The notes beneath the pieces are model-generated. The model saw only the letters and a list, made by a program, of their open reading frames with translations, searched no databases and was not told where the DNA came from. From assembly GCA_029936965.1 (NCBI GenBank), contig JAPYRG010000004.1, forward strand, positions 1 to 64,000: a DNA stretch of 64,000 bases. The letters run 5' to 3'. The translations under genes were made by a program, and so were the position numbers. This DNA comes from Fidelibacterota bacterium. GTDB taxonomy: Bacteria; Fidelibacterota; Marinisomatia; Marinisomatales; TCS55. This document shows, one piece after another, positions 7,857-16,204 of this stretch (its first letter is position 1; each line of letters begins with the position of its first letter).

Positions 7857-9446
7857 TTATTCTGAATATCCTTCCAATTCTCTTGCAGATGGGTCTGTAG
7901 TGGAAGACCATTTTGGCATCCAGTAATGTGGGATTAATTTATTTTGATTTGCAAAAAACGAATCAAATACTTTCCGATAGTAATAACTTTCTTTCAATTG
8001 AGGTGGACAATGTTCATAATTATCTTTTTGTTCTAAAAATTCCCTATCTGTAATTATATCATCTACATGATTTTGAATAATTTTATGCCAAGATTTCTTT
8101 TGGGGGCTTACACCATCAGAAAAAGCACATTTACGTCGCCAAAGAACTTCATCTGGTAGAACGTTTTGATTATCAAAGGCCTTTCTAAGTATATGCTTTT
8201 CTAATCTATCAATACCATTGAATTGTTTCAATTCAGGTGGTATTGATAGATAATATTTTACAAATGCTTTATCTAAAAATGGTGTCCGAGCGTCTAAGCC
8301 ATTAGAGCTTATACTTCGATCCGATCGTAATACATCAAAATAATGTATTTCTTTTATTAAGCGCTTACTCTCACTTTGCAGACTATTTTTTGAAGGGGCA
8401 TTTTTAAGATACACGTATCCGCAGCAAACTTCATCGCTTCCATCTCCATTAAAAATTACTTTACAATCCGTATTTTCCTTAATGTATTTGGATACTAGAT
8501 AATTTCCTACACTTGCTCTAACTGTAGTAGTATCATAGGATTCAATATTATAAATAACAGTTTCTATTGCATTTAAAAATTCATTTTCAGAAATTTCAAT
8601 TTGATGATGCTTTGTATTAAGATAATTAGCAACAATTTCTGAATATTCTAAATCAATACTTCCTTTCATTCCAATTGAAAACGTATTTAGTTGGCCACTT
8701 TGTTGGTATTTTGATACTAGACTAGTAATTAAGCTTGAATCAAGACCTCCAGATAAAAGGCAGCCTATTTCTCTTTCGGACATTAGCCGCTTTTCTATGG
8801 CATTAGTTAGAAGACCATTAATTTTTTTACATATAACTTTTTCATCGATTTCATCTATCAATTTTGCTTGATAATAAAAATATCTATTATATTTATTTAT
8901 ATCTACTGAACCCCACCAAGTTCCTGGAGGGAAGGGTGAAACTTCATCGCAAAATTGTATAATTGGTTTTGCTTCCGAAGAAATAAAAATTTCATTTCCT
9001 TTTTTACCTAAAAAACCTGGTCGTACTCCCATTGGATCTCTTGATGCAAATAATTCATTAGTGTTCGCATCATGTAAAACAAACATGAAGACACCATCAA
9101 GTTCTTGCACTGTTTTTTCAATACCCATTTTTCTATACATCTGTAATATGATTTCAGAGTCGGATCCAGTTTTCAAATTAAAACTATATTTATTTGCAAG
9201 TTCTAAATAATTATATATTTCACCATTACATATTAGCGTTAATGATTTATCATCTGGGTGCTTCATTGGTTGATCACCAGAATTACTTATACCCATGATT
9301 GCTAAACGATGAAAACCAAATAAGATATCCGTACCAATCTTTTTATGATGGGTATTGTCAGGTCCACGATAACTAATTAAATCAAAAGCATCAGCAAGAT
9401 CTGACCAATTATATCTATTACCACTATATGAGAATATTCCACACAT
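7857..9446 (-). CDS. asnB: Asparagine synthetase B (glutamine-hydrolysing)
   Basis: This 529-residue two-domain enzyme makes asparagine from aspartate, glutamine and ATP. The N-terminal Ntn amidotransferase has the Cys2 nucleophile (MCGIF), RGPD (27-30), NGEIYN (74-79) and GSDSE (94-98). The synthetase domain has the PP-loop SGGLDSS (232-238) and NGDGSDEVCCGY. Length and motifs match AsnB of the E. coli/eukaryotic type rather than the longer glycan-associated AsnB homologues. The start is fixed by a good Shine-Dalgarno, AAGGTGA, ending 4 bases upstream. Its leader carries an Asn-codon-rich peptide and an intrinsic terminator, which points to control by charged tRNA-Asn and therefore to a true asparagine-making role. 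It heads the inositol/TagF-like operon. Confidence 0.93.
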   Translation of the reverse strand: MCGIFSYSGNRYNWSDLADAFDLISYRGPDNTHHKKIGTDILFGFHRLAIMGISNSGDQPMKHPDDKSLTLICNGEIYNYLELANKYSFNLKTGSDSEIILQMYRKMGIEKTVQELDGVFMFVLHDANTNELFASRDPMGVRPGFLGKKGNEIFISSEAKPIIQFCDEVSPFPPGTWWGSVDINKYNRYFYYQAKLIDEIDEKVICKKINGLLTNAIEKRLMSEREIGCLLSGGLDSSLITSLVSKYQQSGQLNTFSIGMKGSIDLEYSEIVANYLNTKHHQIEISENEFLNAIETVIYNIESYDTTTVRASVGNYLVSKYIKENTDCKVIFNGDGSDEVCCGYVYLKNAPSKNSLQSESKRLIKEIHYFDVLRSDRSISSNGLDARTPFLDKAFVKYYLSIPPELKQFNGIDRLEKHILRKAFDNQNVLPDEVLWRRKCAFSDGVSPQKKSWHKIIQNHVDDIITDREFLEQKDNYEHCPPQLKESYYYRKVFDSFFANQNKLIPHYWMPKWSSTTDPSARELEGYSE

Positions 9447-9457
9447 ACTATCACCTT

Positions 9458-9495
9458 AAAAAAAACCCCCAAGTCAATTAAGGCTTAGGGGTTTT
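9458..9495 (-). terminator. Intrinsic terminator in the asnB leader (attenuator)
   Basis: Read on the minus strand, AAAACCCCTAAG (9495-9484) pairs with CTTGGGGGTTTT (9473-9462) over 12 bp with one G-T wobble, loop of 10, then a continuous T run to 9458. It lies only about 11 bases before the asnB ATG and overlaps the spacing to its ribosome-binding site. It must therefore act on transcripts entering asnB, not on transcripts leaving a gene. Confidence 0.9.
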
Positions 9496-9519
9496 AAATC
9501 TTTTTCTTATCTCAGTTTT

Positions 9520-9591
9520 TTAAATGAGACACCCCATGCCAAACCTAGTGGCATTATTATAATTATTATTAATTATATTATATTGTCTCAT
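9520..9591 (-). CDS. Asn-rich leader peptide of asnB operon
   Basis: This is a 23-codon open frame, ATG 9591-9589 to TAA 9522-9520. It contains six Asn codons, all AAT, at codons 5, 8-10 and 12-13 (MRQYNIINNNYNN then ATRFGMGCLI). An in-frame ATG five codons earlier (9606) would add one more Asn. AAAGG at 9612-9608 is the only Shine-Dalgarno-like stretch, somewhat far (about 16 bases) from the 9591 start. The peptide is followed by the terminator and asnB. Asn is common in AT-rich random frames, so the call rests on codon clustering plus the matched RNA structures, not on codon content alone. Confidence 0.8.
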   Translation of the reverse strand: MRQYNIINNNYNNATRFGMGCLI

Positions 9592-9679
9592 AATCTTGTT
9601 AAACATACCTTTAATTATTACTTTTTCAAAAAAGAATATTTATCTTATTATTTATAGTTTGTTGTTCCGTTCAAATAGC

Positions 9680-11689
9680 ATGTTTTATCAATCACGAAGA
9701 ATAAATTTTATTTTTAAAAATATTTTAATATTTTTTTTGTTATTCACAATATTCAGAACATTCTTTTTTGTATTCTTTAATTCTACATCTGAAAATTATA
9801 CATTTCTGATGCTATTTAAGGCATTATTAATTGGAATAAAATTTGATCTCCGTTTAGCGGTTATATTATGTTTCCCACAAATCATTTTATCAGTATTACC
9901 ATATATAAATATTACTAATTCCACTTTGAATAAAAATATTTCCAAAATTTATAATTATACATCTATAGTAATTCTACTTTTATTTTATTCAGTTGATTTT
10001 GGCCATTATTCATATCTTGGAAGGAGAGTCGATGTTAGTGTTCTAAGATTCTTAGAAAATCCTCAGATTTCTGCCCAAATGATATGGGAAAGTTATCCTG
10101 TGCTATTAATACTAATTCTTTTATCATTTATCTTTTTTGGGTTTAAACTACTTTTTGAATTATCATATACGAAATTATTAACAAATCAAAATATTATAGC
10201 AATAAGGAAAAAAATATTTATCATCAATATTAGTGGCTTGATTATCCTATTTAGTTTATGGGGAACGTTTAAGCAATACCCATTGCGATGGAGTGATGCT
10301 TTCTTTTCAAATAACCCGTTTATTTCTGCTCTTGGGTTGAATCCTTTGCTATACTATAATGATACTAGACGTTTTGCTAAAGATGATTATAATCTGGAAA
10401 GAACCAAACAATATTATCCGCTGCTATCTGAATATTTTTCAATAAAAAAACCTGATTCTAAAGAGTTCAATTATGGTAGACCTTTTACAAGGACTACTCA
10501 TTCTAATCAACGGCCGAACATTATAATTATATTTTTAGAATCAGTTGGTTCGAATAGATTAAGCGCTCTTGGGAACCCTTTAAATGTTACTCCTAATCTT
10601 GATCACATAATTGAAAATGGTATTCTATTTGATCAGTTTTATGTTCCATTTATAGGGACTGCCCGATCTTTATTTACAATGGTGACTGGAATTCCTGATG
10701 TTGCAAGAATTAAAACATCTTCACGCAATCCAAGAATAAATAAACAATATTCTATTATTAATGATTTTAAAGATTATGAAAAACATTATATAATGGGTGG
10801 CAGTGCAGGATGGGCAAATATTCGGGGATTTTTACAGCTTAATATTCATGATTTAACTATTACCGAGCTACATGATTTGGAAAGTCCAAGATTAGATGTT
10901 TGGGGAATATCTGATCATGATCTATTTAATGAATCACACCAAATCTTTGAAAACATTAATAAAGATAAACCTTTTTTTGCAATTATACAAACAGCAACAA
11001 ACCACAGACCATATTCAATACCAAAAGATGTTAAAGAATTTCAAATACAAAATCTTTCAAAGAAAGATGTTAACCGTGCAGGATTTAATTCGGTGGATCA
11101 ATATAATGCAATGAGATTACTTGATCATGCAATAGGAGAATATTTTTCATATGCTAAAAACTCCAAATATTTTGAAAACACCATTTTCTTTCTATTTGGA
11201 GATCATGGAACATCTGATCCCTGGGCGGAACATATGCCACTTTCTGATTATGAACTTTTATTACGATCTTATCATGTCCCCTTTATTATTTATGGTCCTG
11301 GATTGAAAGAAAAAGGCGTTATTCGTAGTGATATCTCTATGTTGCCTGATTTAATGCCCACTGTAGCCGGTTTCGCCGGGATTAGCTATCATAACCAAAC
11401 TTTAGGACATGACCTAATGTCACTTAAAGATAATCAAGAAAGTTATGCGCTAATTGTAGATAATGATCGTGCATATCCTACAATAGGTATAATCGGTAAG
11501 CAGTATTACTTAACAATGTACCATGATGGTACAAATATAAAATTGTATGATTTGCAATCATTGGGATCTCCTAATGATATAAAAGGCAATCATCCTGATG
11601 TTACAATGAATTATAGTAAATTAGTTCAAGCTCTCTATGAAACCTCAAAATATATGCTTTATCATAATAGTGAATTATTACAACCTTAA
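9680..11689 (+). CDS. LTA synthase-like sulfatase-fold membrane enzyme
   Basis: About 670 residues: several N-terminal transmembrane helices (first third), then an extracytoplasmic sulfatase/alkaline-phosphatase domain of the LtaS group. Visible landmarks are the metal-ligand Glu in IIFLESVG (about residue 286), the nucleophile Thr in GTARSLFTMVTG (about 329), and GDHGTSD (about 509) supplying Asp/His ligands. LtaS enzymes transfer phosphoglycerol or related groups onto glycolipids or glycans. I prefer the ATG at 9680; a TTG at 9596 would add 28 residues and overlap the divergent asnB leader. It is divergent from the inositol/TagF-like operon, suggesting related envelope phosphopolymer chemistry. 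The exact donor is unknown. Confidence 0.85.
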   Translation: MFYQSRRINFIFKNILIFFLLFTIFRTFFFVFFNSTSENYTFLMLFKALLIGIKFDLRLAVILCFPQIILSVLPYINITNSTLNKNISKIYNYTSIVILLLFYSVDFGHYSYLGRRVDVSVLRFLENPQISAQMIWESYPVLLILILLSFIFFGFKLLFELSYTKLLTNQNIIAIRKKIFIINISGLIILFSLWGTFKQYPLRWSDAFFSNNPFISALGLNPLLYYNDTRRFAKDDYNLERTKQYYPLLSEYFSIKKPDSKEFNYGRPFTRTTHSNQRPNIIIIFLESVGSNRLSALGNPLNVTPNLDHIIENGILFDQFYVPFIGTARSLFTMVTGIPDVARIKTSSRNPRINKQYSIINDFKDYEKHYIMGGSAGWANIRGFLQLNIHDLTITELHDLESPRLDVWGISDHDLFNESHQIFENINKDKPFFAIIQTATNHRPYSIPKDVKEFQIQNLSKKDVNRAGFNSVDQYNAMRLLDHAIGEYFSYAKNSKYFENTIFFLFGDHGTSDPWAEHMPLSDYELLLRSYHVPFIIYGPGLKEKGVIRSDISMLPDLMPTVAGFAGISYHNQTLGHDLMSLKDNQESYALIVDNDRAYPTIGIIGKQYYLTMYHDGTNIKLYDLQSLGSPNDIKGNHPDVTMNYSKLVQALYETSKYMLYHNSELLQP

Positions 11690-11710
11690 ACATATTGTAG
11701 GGATATTTAT

Positions 11711-11968
11711 GTGTATAAAGAATCAAAGGCACCAAAAAAATATACTTTTAATAAAGGGCATGCTTATTCTTTTTATAATAAAGGTTAATACTTACATAAA
11801 AGATATTTAGATTTAATTTCTGAAATGAAAAGTAGAGGGTTTTCACCAGCGGAGACTAGAATCTTTCCCGATAAAATCTCTATTAGTAATAATCTTTATA
11901 ATGATTGGGTTCCAGATAATGATGATCTTTTATTATTAAGAAAAGGATTAATTAAAAAATACAAATGA
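11711..11968 (+). pseudogene. Remnant of pyrimidine-dimer DNA glycosylase (T4 DenV-like)
   Basis: One frame carries NKGHAYSFYNKG, a stop (TAA 11786-11788), then YLHKRYLDLISEM, RGFSPAETRIFP and LYNDWVPDNDDLL, ending at TGA 11966-11968. These match the C-terminal two thirds of the small pyrimidine-dimer glycosylase/AP-lyase family (T4 endonuclease V type). The N-terminal catalytic part, which should begin with the Met-Thr/Arg catalytic residue, is absent, and an in-frame stop interrupts the rest. This fills most of the 332-base gap between the LtaS-like gene and the K+ channel gene; nothing else is seen there. Recoding of the stop is unlikely because the N-terminus is also missing. Confidence 0.65.
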
Positions 11969-12021
11969 AGCCGAATTGGCATAGAAAAACAATATATATA
12001 ATTAGTAATTAACCAAGCTTT

Positions 12022-12828
12022 ATGAATCCTATACGTGAAAAGATTAAAATAATTATTTTTGGCACTGATACAAAAGCTGGAAGAATATTTGATCTATTAT
12101 TAATTATTACAATTGTATTAAGTATCATAACAGTTATGATAGATAGCGTTGATGATTATCAATTAAGATATGGTGCCCTGTTTAACATTGCTGAATGGAC
12201 ATTTACTATATTGTTTACCATTGAATATTTGCTTCGTATTTATTCTATTCGAAAACCACTTAGTTATATTTTTAGTTTTTTTGGAATAATTGATTTACTT
12301 GCAGTACTTCCTACATACATAAGTCTTCTCATGCCAGGTACTGAAGTGTTTGCTGTAATACGAGTTTTAAGAGTGTTACGAATATTTCGAGTATTAAAAC
12401 TTGTTCAGTTTACGGGGGAGGCAGATTTACTTAAGAAAGCCATGATTGCTAGTCGAAGGAAAATTTTTGTCTTTTTATTTGCGGTAATGAATATTGTAAT
12501 CATTTTAGGATCTATAATGTATTTGGTTGAAGGAGAGGCTGCTGGTTTTGATAGTATTCCAAGGAGTATTTATTGGGCCATTGTTACTTTAACTACGGTT
12601 GGATATGGAGATATATCTCCCATTACAAACTTGGGCCAGGCAATTGCGGCTGCGGTAATGATTATGGGATATGGACTTATAGCAGTCCCAACAGGGATTG
12701 TAACATCAGAAATCACTTTCGCTGCAAAAGGGAAAAAAGGACAAAAATGTGTTGTTTGTAATAAAGATGGGATTGAACATAATGCCAAGTTTTGTAGTGA
12801 TTGTGGCTCCAAATTAATAAAATCATAG
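12022..12828 (+). CDS. Voltage-gated K+ channel with C-terminal zinc ribbon
   Basis: The 268-residue protein has six transmembrane segments. The S4 voltage sensor is clear as Arg repeats (RVLRVLRIFRVLK, 114-126), and the selectivity filter is TVGYGD (192-197) between S5 and S6. A short cytoplasmic tail carries two CxxC pairs (C243/C246 and C258/C261), forming a zinc-ribbon-like knuckle. It is a homotetrameric K+ channel of the Kv type. The zinc ribbon could serve assembly or redox/metal sensing; that is inference. It is followed after 18 bases by an MFS gene. Confidence 0.9.
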   Translation: MNPIREKIKIIIFGTDTKAGRIFDLLLIITIVLSIITVMIDSVDDYQLRYGALFNIAEWTFTILFTIEYLLRIYSIRKPLSYIFSFFGIIDLLAVLPTYISLLMPGTEVFAVIRVLRVLRIFRVLKLVQFTGEADLLKKAMIASRRKIFVFLFAVMNIVIILGSIMYLVEGEAAGFDSIPRSIYWAIVTLTTVGYGDISPITNLGQAIAAAVMIMGYGLIAVPTGIVTSEITFAAKGKKGQKCVVCNKDGIEHNAKFCSDCGSKLIKS

Positions 12829-12846
12829 TTACACAAATTTCTCATT

Positions 12847-14151
12847 ATGCTACGTAATCTAATTCGTAGTTATTTGAATCTTCCAAGAATGATTCACATG
12901 TTGATCATGTTGGAATTCACTCTTAGTTTAATTCATGTTGCATTTATATTAGTTCTAAATATTTTTCTTAGGAAGCAGGGCTATAGTGATCCTGAAATAG
13001 CATCTTTTAATTCACTCAGATTTATTGGCGCTTTAGCGTTTGCATTACCTTTGGGTATATATATAAGGGGAAAAAAGTTAAAACCATTCTTTATTTTAGC
13101 CGCATTGATCGTTCCCTTGACTAGTGCATTAATAATAGAATCAGTTTATAGAGAGATAGTCCCTTTAATCAAATTGTCTTTTTTATTATGGGGATTAGGA
13201 ATGATGCTCATGAGAGTATGTTCATTGCCATTTATCATTCGAAATACTTCATCAGATAACAGCACGGAAGCATTATCTTTAAGTGCGTCGACTTGGGCTT
13301 TAGCAACGATATTTTCTGGTATTATTATTAGTGGGTTAGATTGGATCAATAATTTTTCATTAGGAAGTTGGATTCTATATTTTAATGAACGGAGCATACT
13401 ATGGATAATTACATTTCTTGGTGTTTCATCAATATTTTTTGCACTTAGGATTACTGAAAAAGAACATGATTCTAGTGATAGAGATGCAAATATTTTTTCT
13501 CTATATAAAAACTATGATTGGATAATTATTATTAAAGCTTTATCTCCATTGATAATGATATCTATTGGAGCGGGTCTTACAATACCATATGTAAATCTTT
13601 TTTTTAACTCTGTTTTTAATTTATCATCAAGTGAATTCAGTATCCTTGGCAGCATAACTGCATTTCTTGTTTTTACTTTTTCATTATTGGTTCCATCTAT
13701 AAGAAAGAAATATGGTTATTGGTTGACAATAGTTGTAGTACAAGCGTTATCCATATGTTGTTTAGTAATAATGGCGTTAATGGAATTATATGTTACTTAT
13801 TCTTTTGCATTAATTATTGCACTTATAGCTTATATATTTAGACAGCCTCTTATGCATATGGCTCATCCTGCATCTAATGAATTATTAATGAATTATGTTG
13901 GAAAAAGAAATCAAGAACTTATTAGTGCTTTAAGTTCAAGTCTTTGGAGTGCGTCCTGGTTTATTAGTGCAAAAGTATTTGAATGGTTACGACTATTAGA
14001 TTTTCGATACTATGAAATATTTTTGATTACGGCTGGTCTATATATTATTGGAAATATTCTTTTTGCTTTATTGATTAGAGAATATGAATCAAATAAAAGA
14101 GCATCATCTATAAATTCAATTCCAATCGAAGATGAATTAACAATGGATTAG
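12847..14151 (+). CDS. Major facilitator superfamily-like transporter
   Basis: The 434-residue protein is strongly hydrophobic, with about twelve predicted transmembrane segments and a charged central loop (EKEHDSSDRDAN, near residue 205). Short basic loops such as IYIRGKKLKP after the second to third helix fit the MFS fold. No substrate-specific motif is recognisable, so the cargo is unknown. It is probably co-transcribed with the K+ channel upstream (18-base gap) and the small secreted protein downstream (5-base gap). Confidence 0.7.
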   Translation: MLRNLIRSYLNLPRMIHMLIMLEFTLSLIHVAFILVLNIFLRKQGYSDPEIASFNSLRFIGALAFALPLGIYIRGKKLKPFFILAALIVPLTSALIIESVYREIVPLIKLSFLLWGLGMMLMRVCSLPFIIRNTSSDNSTEALSLSASTWALATIFSGIIISGLDWINNFSLGSWILYFNERSILWIITFLGVSSIFFALRITEKEHDSSDRDANIFSLYKNYDWIIIIKALSPLIMISIGAGLTIPYVNLFFNSVFNLSSSEFSILGSITAFLVFTFSLLVPSIRKKYGYWLTIVVVQALSICCLVIMALMELYVTYSFALIIALIAYIFRQPLMHMAHPASNELLMNYVGKRNQELISALSSSLWSASWFISAKVFEWLRLLDFRYYEIFLITAGLYIIGNILFALLIREYESNKRASSINSIPIEDELTMD

Positions 14152-14156
14152 ATATT

Positions 14157-14717
14157 ATGAGAATTGTATTCATTATATTCTCATTCTGTTTTGCTTTACT
14201 AGGTCAGAAGTATCAACTAAATGATACTTTATTATTCAGAGGTTTTAATAAAATCGTATGTATAAATGCCCCTGAAGATCCCGTTGCGTTGCACTTTTCT
14301 GATAGACAGATAGATGATATTAATTATGCTATTATGTTAGTCATGGATGAGCTATTACCTGTAGAAATTAGTTATGCTTATTCAGGAAAATGTATTGATG
14401 AAGTATTTTACCCTGGAATTAATTATGCTTTACAACTTGATTGGGAGGCATGGACTGTTGAGCCTGATATTACCGGTGAGAAGTTTACTGGATACTTAAG
14501 AATTATAGTTTATAGAATAGCAAATTCACACTTTTTAGAATACAAAGATCCTAAATCAACATATGATGTTTGGCTGGGCGTCCCTTTTGAAGAGATATTT
14601 TATGAGGACGGAAGCTTAGTGATTAATTATTCCTTTAAAGAAATCAAAGACAAGATGATTGATATGAGTAATGGAATTTGTGAGCGTATAGCGATTGATA
14701 GAAGACAAAGTCCCTAG
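14157..14717 (+). CDS. Hypothetical secreted protein
   Basis: The 186-residue protein has a signal peptide (MRIVFIIFSFCFALLGQ) and no membrane helix afterwards. The mature part has two cysteines and a mix of predicted helix and strand. I do not recognise the family. It follows the MFS gene by 5 bases, so it is likely part of the channel/MFS transcription unit. It converges on the DUF4294 gene with only 5 bases between stop codons. Confidence 0.6.
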   Translation: MRIVFIIFSFCFALLGQKYQLNDTLLFRGFNKIVCINAPEDPVALHFSDRQIDDINYAIMLVMDELLPVEISYAYSGKCIDEVFYPGINYALQLDWEAWTVEPDITGEKFTGYLRIIVYRIANSHFLEYKDPKSTYDVWLGVPFEEIFYEDGSLVINYSFKEIKDKMIDMSNGICERIAIDRRQSP

Positions 14718-14722
14718 ATTAA

Positions 14723-15472
14723 TTATTTATTGATTTTATTAACAATAATATATTCAATTAATTTATCCTCACCTCTGTCAGAATTATATTTTGATTTTAA
14801 ATTATGGCCAAATAAAACTGCAGTAATCTGCCAAAAACCTGCCACGAAAAAACCTCTAAAATCTTTTATGATTTGATGGGAAGTATATTCTGTTTCTCTA
14901 TCAACAAGTTTTATTAAAATACGACCTTGATCTTTTGAAAGTTTTTTTACTTTTCTACCATATTTACTGATTAATTCTTTTTCAATTAAAGTAAAAATTT
15001 TTTTCTTTCCCTTTCTTTTTTTAAAATAGGATAATCCATTAATGCTATCCATAACAGTTGAATATTCAATAAGAAGTTTAGCAACTAGACCTGCGTATGG
15101 ATAAACACGAATAACATCACGTTCAAGTTTATTATACCTTTTTCGCTCTTTCTTTGATTTAAAACTGATAACACTTACCCCACCAATCGGCACATTAGAT
15201 CTTGTTAAAAGTATAAGATCATGAATTTTAGATTTATTTATTTTTATTACTTTATATCCAATATGAGATATAATTATTTCATCATTAAGATTAAATTTTA
15301 AAAGATTACATCCCCCACTAGAATCCGTAGTTGTTCCATAATGATCTGAATAGATATTCACTCCCGGCAAAGGTAAATGCGTATCTTTATCTTTAATTAA
15401 TATAGATTGTGAATATCCAGCAAAGGGAAGCATTATTAATAATTGAAAAATAATATTTTTTGTTCTATTCAT
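14723..15472 (-). CDS. CarboxypepD_reg-like / DUF4294 secreted protein
   Basis: The 249-residue protein starts with a signal peptide (MNRTKNIIFQLLIMLPFAGYSQ), then a carboxypeptidase-regulatory-like beta-sandwich (PLPGVNIYSDHYGTTTDSSG, about 34-53). The C-terminal half has the DUF4294 signature: KERKRYNKLERDVIRVYPYA (about 107-126), GRILIKLVDRET and FWQITAVLFGHNLKSKY. The combination is typical of Bacteroidota and relatives. The function is unknown; it is periplasmic or outer-membrane associated. It lies 24 bases after the acyltransferase gene on the same strand. Confidence 0.8.
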   Translation of the reverse strand: MNRTKNIIFQLLIMLPFAGYSQSILIKDKDTHLPLPGVNIYSDHYGTTTDSSGGCNLLKFNLNDEIIISHIGYKVIKINKSKIHDLILLTRSNVPIGGVSVISFKSKKERKRYNKLERDVIRVYPYAGLVAKLLIEYSTVMDSINGLSYFKKRKGKKKIFTLIEKELISKYGRKVKKLSKDQGRILIKLVDRETEYTSHQIIKDFRGFFVAGFWQITAVLFGHNLKSKYNSDRGEDKLIEYIIVNKINK

Positions 15473-15496
15473 ATATTGGAATAGAATTAATTAGAA

Positions 15497-16150
15497 TTAA
15501 ACTTTAAAAATCCTGTTATAACCAACTACACCATCAAATAATTTTTTCACCTCTAAAGAATCTTTTTCAAAAGAATCTAACGCTTTTCTTGGTTTATGTA
15601 TTTTAAAGCATCTATTCTTATAATCAATCTTAATAGGCACATAAGGTATATCCAGTTCTTTTGATATATAATAATATCCGCTCCTAAGCGTATTTACATG
15701 TTCTAATCCTCCTTCAGGAGCTACACATAATATAAAACTACTTAATCCTTCTAGCACTTCAGACACAGAGCCTATCAGGCCTTTATTTACTTCTCTGAAT
15801 ACAGGTATTCCGCCTAATCTCAATAGAAGATATTTTTGTAGCCAACCAAAAGGCCATGGTATTCCTTGTCTATCCAAGTTTTTTGAGAAATGTATGGGGC
15901 TAGGTAAGCGTGAAAAAATCCATTTTGCTCCGAAGAACTTTATTTTTATATCAAGTGATAGAATTGCAAGTAAACCGAACCATGCATCTCTGTATGCAGT
16001 GTGTGGGGCACCGATTAATACCATTTTATTAATATTTGGTATCTCACCAATAATATTCCACTTTTGTTTTTTTAATAAGTATCTAGCTATTGGGCCAAGT
16101 ATTTTCCGCCTTTTTTGAGGAATATGATTAGGTATATCTTTTGTTTGCAT
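15497..16150 (-). CDS. Lysophospholipid acyltransferase (PlsC-like)
   Basis: The 217-residue protein has the acyltransferase HX4D motif as PHTAYRD (H50, D55) and a second motif APEGGL (144-149) in place of PEGTR. GIPVFRE (114-120) supplies the usual Arg-containing block III. It belongs to the divergent PlsC branch without clear transmembrane helices, found in many marine bacteria. The acceptor is unknown, most likely a lysophospholipid or ornithine-type lipid precursor. The start ATG at 16150 is followed closely by typical family sequence. Confidence 0.8.
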   Translation of the reverse strand: MQTKDIPNHIPQKRRKILGPIARYLLKKQKWNIIGEIPNINKMVLIGAPHTAYRDAWFGLLAILSLDIKIKFFGAKWIFSRLPSPIHFSKNLDRQGIPWPFGWLQKYLLLRLGGIPVFREVNKGLIGSVSEVLEGLSSFILCVAPEGGLEHVNTLRSGYYYISKELDIPYVPIKIDYKNRCFKIHKPRKALDSFEKDSLEVKKLFDGVVGYNRIFKV

Positions 16151-16187
16151 AGGAATATCTACTAATGAATTTATATAAAGCCAGATG

Positions 16188-16204
16188 ATTACATTTCATG
16201 TAAT
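16188..16204. repeat. Short perfect dyad in divergent promoter region
   Basis: ATTACAT-TTC-ATGTAAT lies in the 176-base gap between the divergent acyltransferase and hypothetical genes. Size and location suit a regulator-binding site, but nothing else supports that. The rest of the gap is AT-rich with no recognisable structure. Confidence 0.35.

Larger units (their letters stand above)
9458..9591 (-). promoter_or_regulatory. Asn-responsive ribosome-mediated attenuator upstream of asnB
   Basis: Three mutually exclusive pairings are visible on the minus strand. (1) ATGAGACA at the leader start (9591-9584) is perfectly complementary to TGTCTCAT (9531-9524). (2) ATGCCA (9554-9549) pairs with TGGCAT (9541-9536), a 6-bp hairpin directly after the last two Asn codons. 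(3) GGC-AT-GGGGT (9540-9531) can pair with ACCCC-TAA-GCC (9492-9482), which would capture the 5' arm of the terminator. A ribosome stalled on the Asn codons would open 1 and 2 and allow 3 (read-through). A ribosome reaching the stop codon would cover GGGGT and let the terminator form. The layout is that of trp/his-type attenuation; the mechanism itself is inferred. Confidence 0.8.

Noticed and set aside
7857-9446. AsnB as a glycan- or DNA-linked amidotransferase specific to the operon
   Set aside because: The Asn-codon attenuator and standard AsnB motifs argue for ordinary asparagine synthesis; a side role is not supported.
9458-9495. Terminator of the LTA-synthase-like gene's antisense side or of a gene to the right
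   Set aside because: No gene ends there: both flanking genes start away from this point. The T-run on the minus strand faces into asnB, which fits attenuation only.
10540-10560. tRNA T-loop-like GGTTCGAAT string
   Set aside because: It lies inside the conserved ESVG codons of the LTA-synthase-like gene and has no acceptor stem partner.
12570-12845. Minus-strand open frame over the K+ channel gene end
   Set aside because: It is antisense to the selectivity filter and zinc-ribbon codons, which are clearly the real coding strand.
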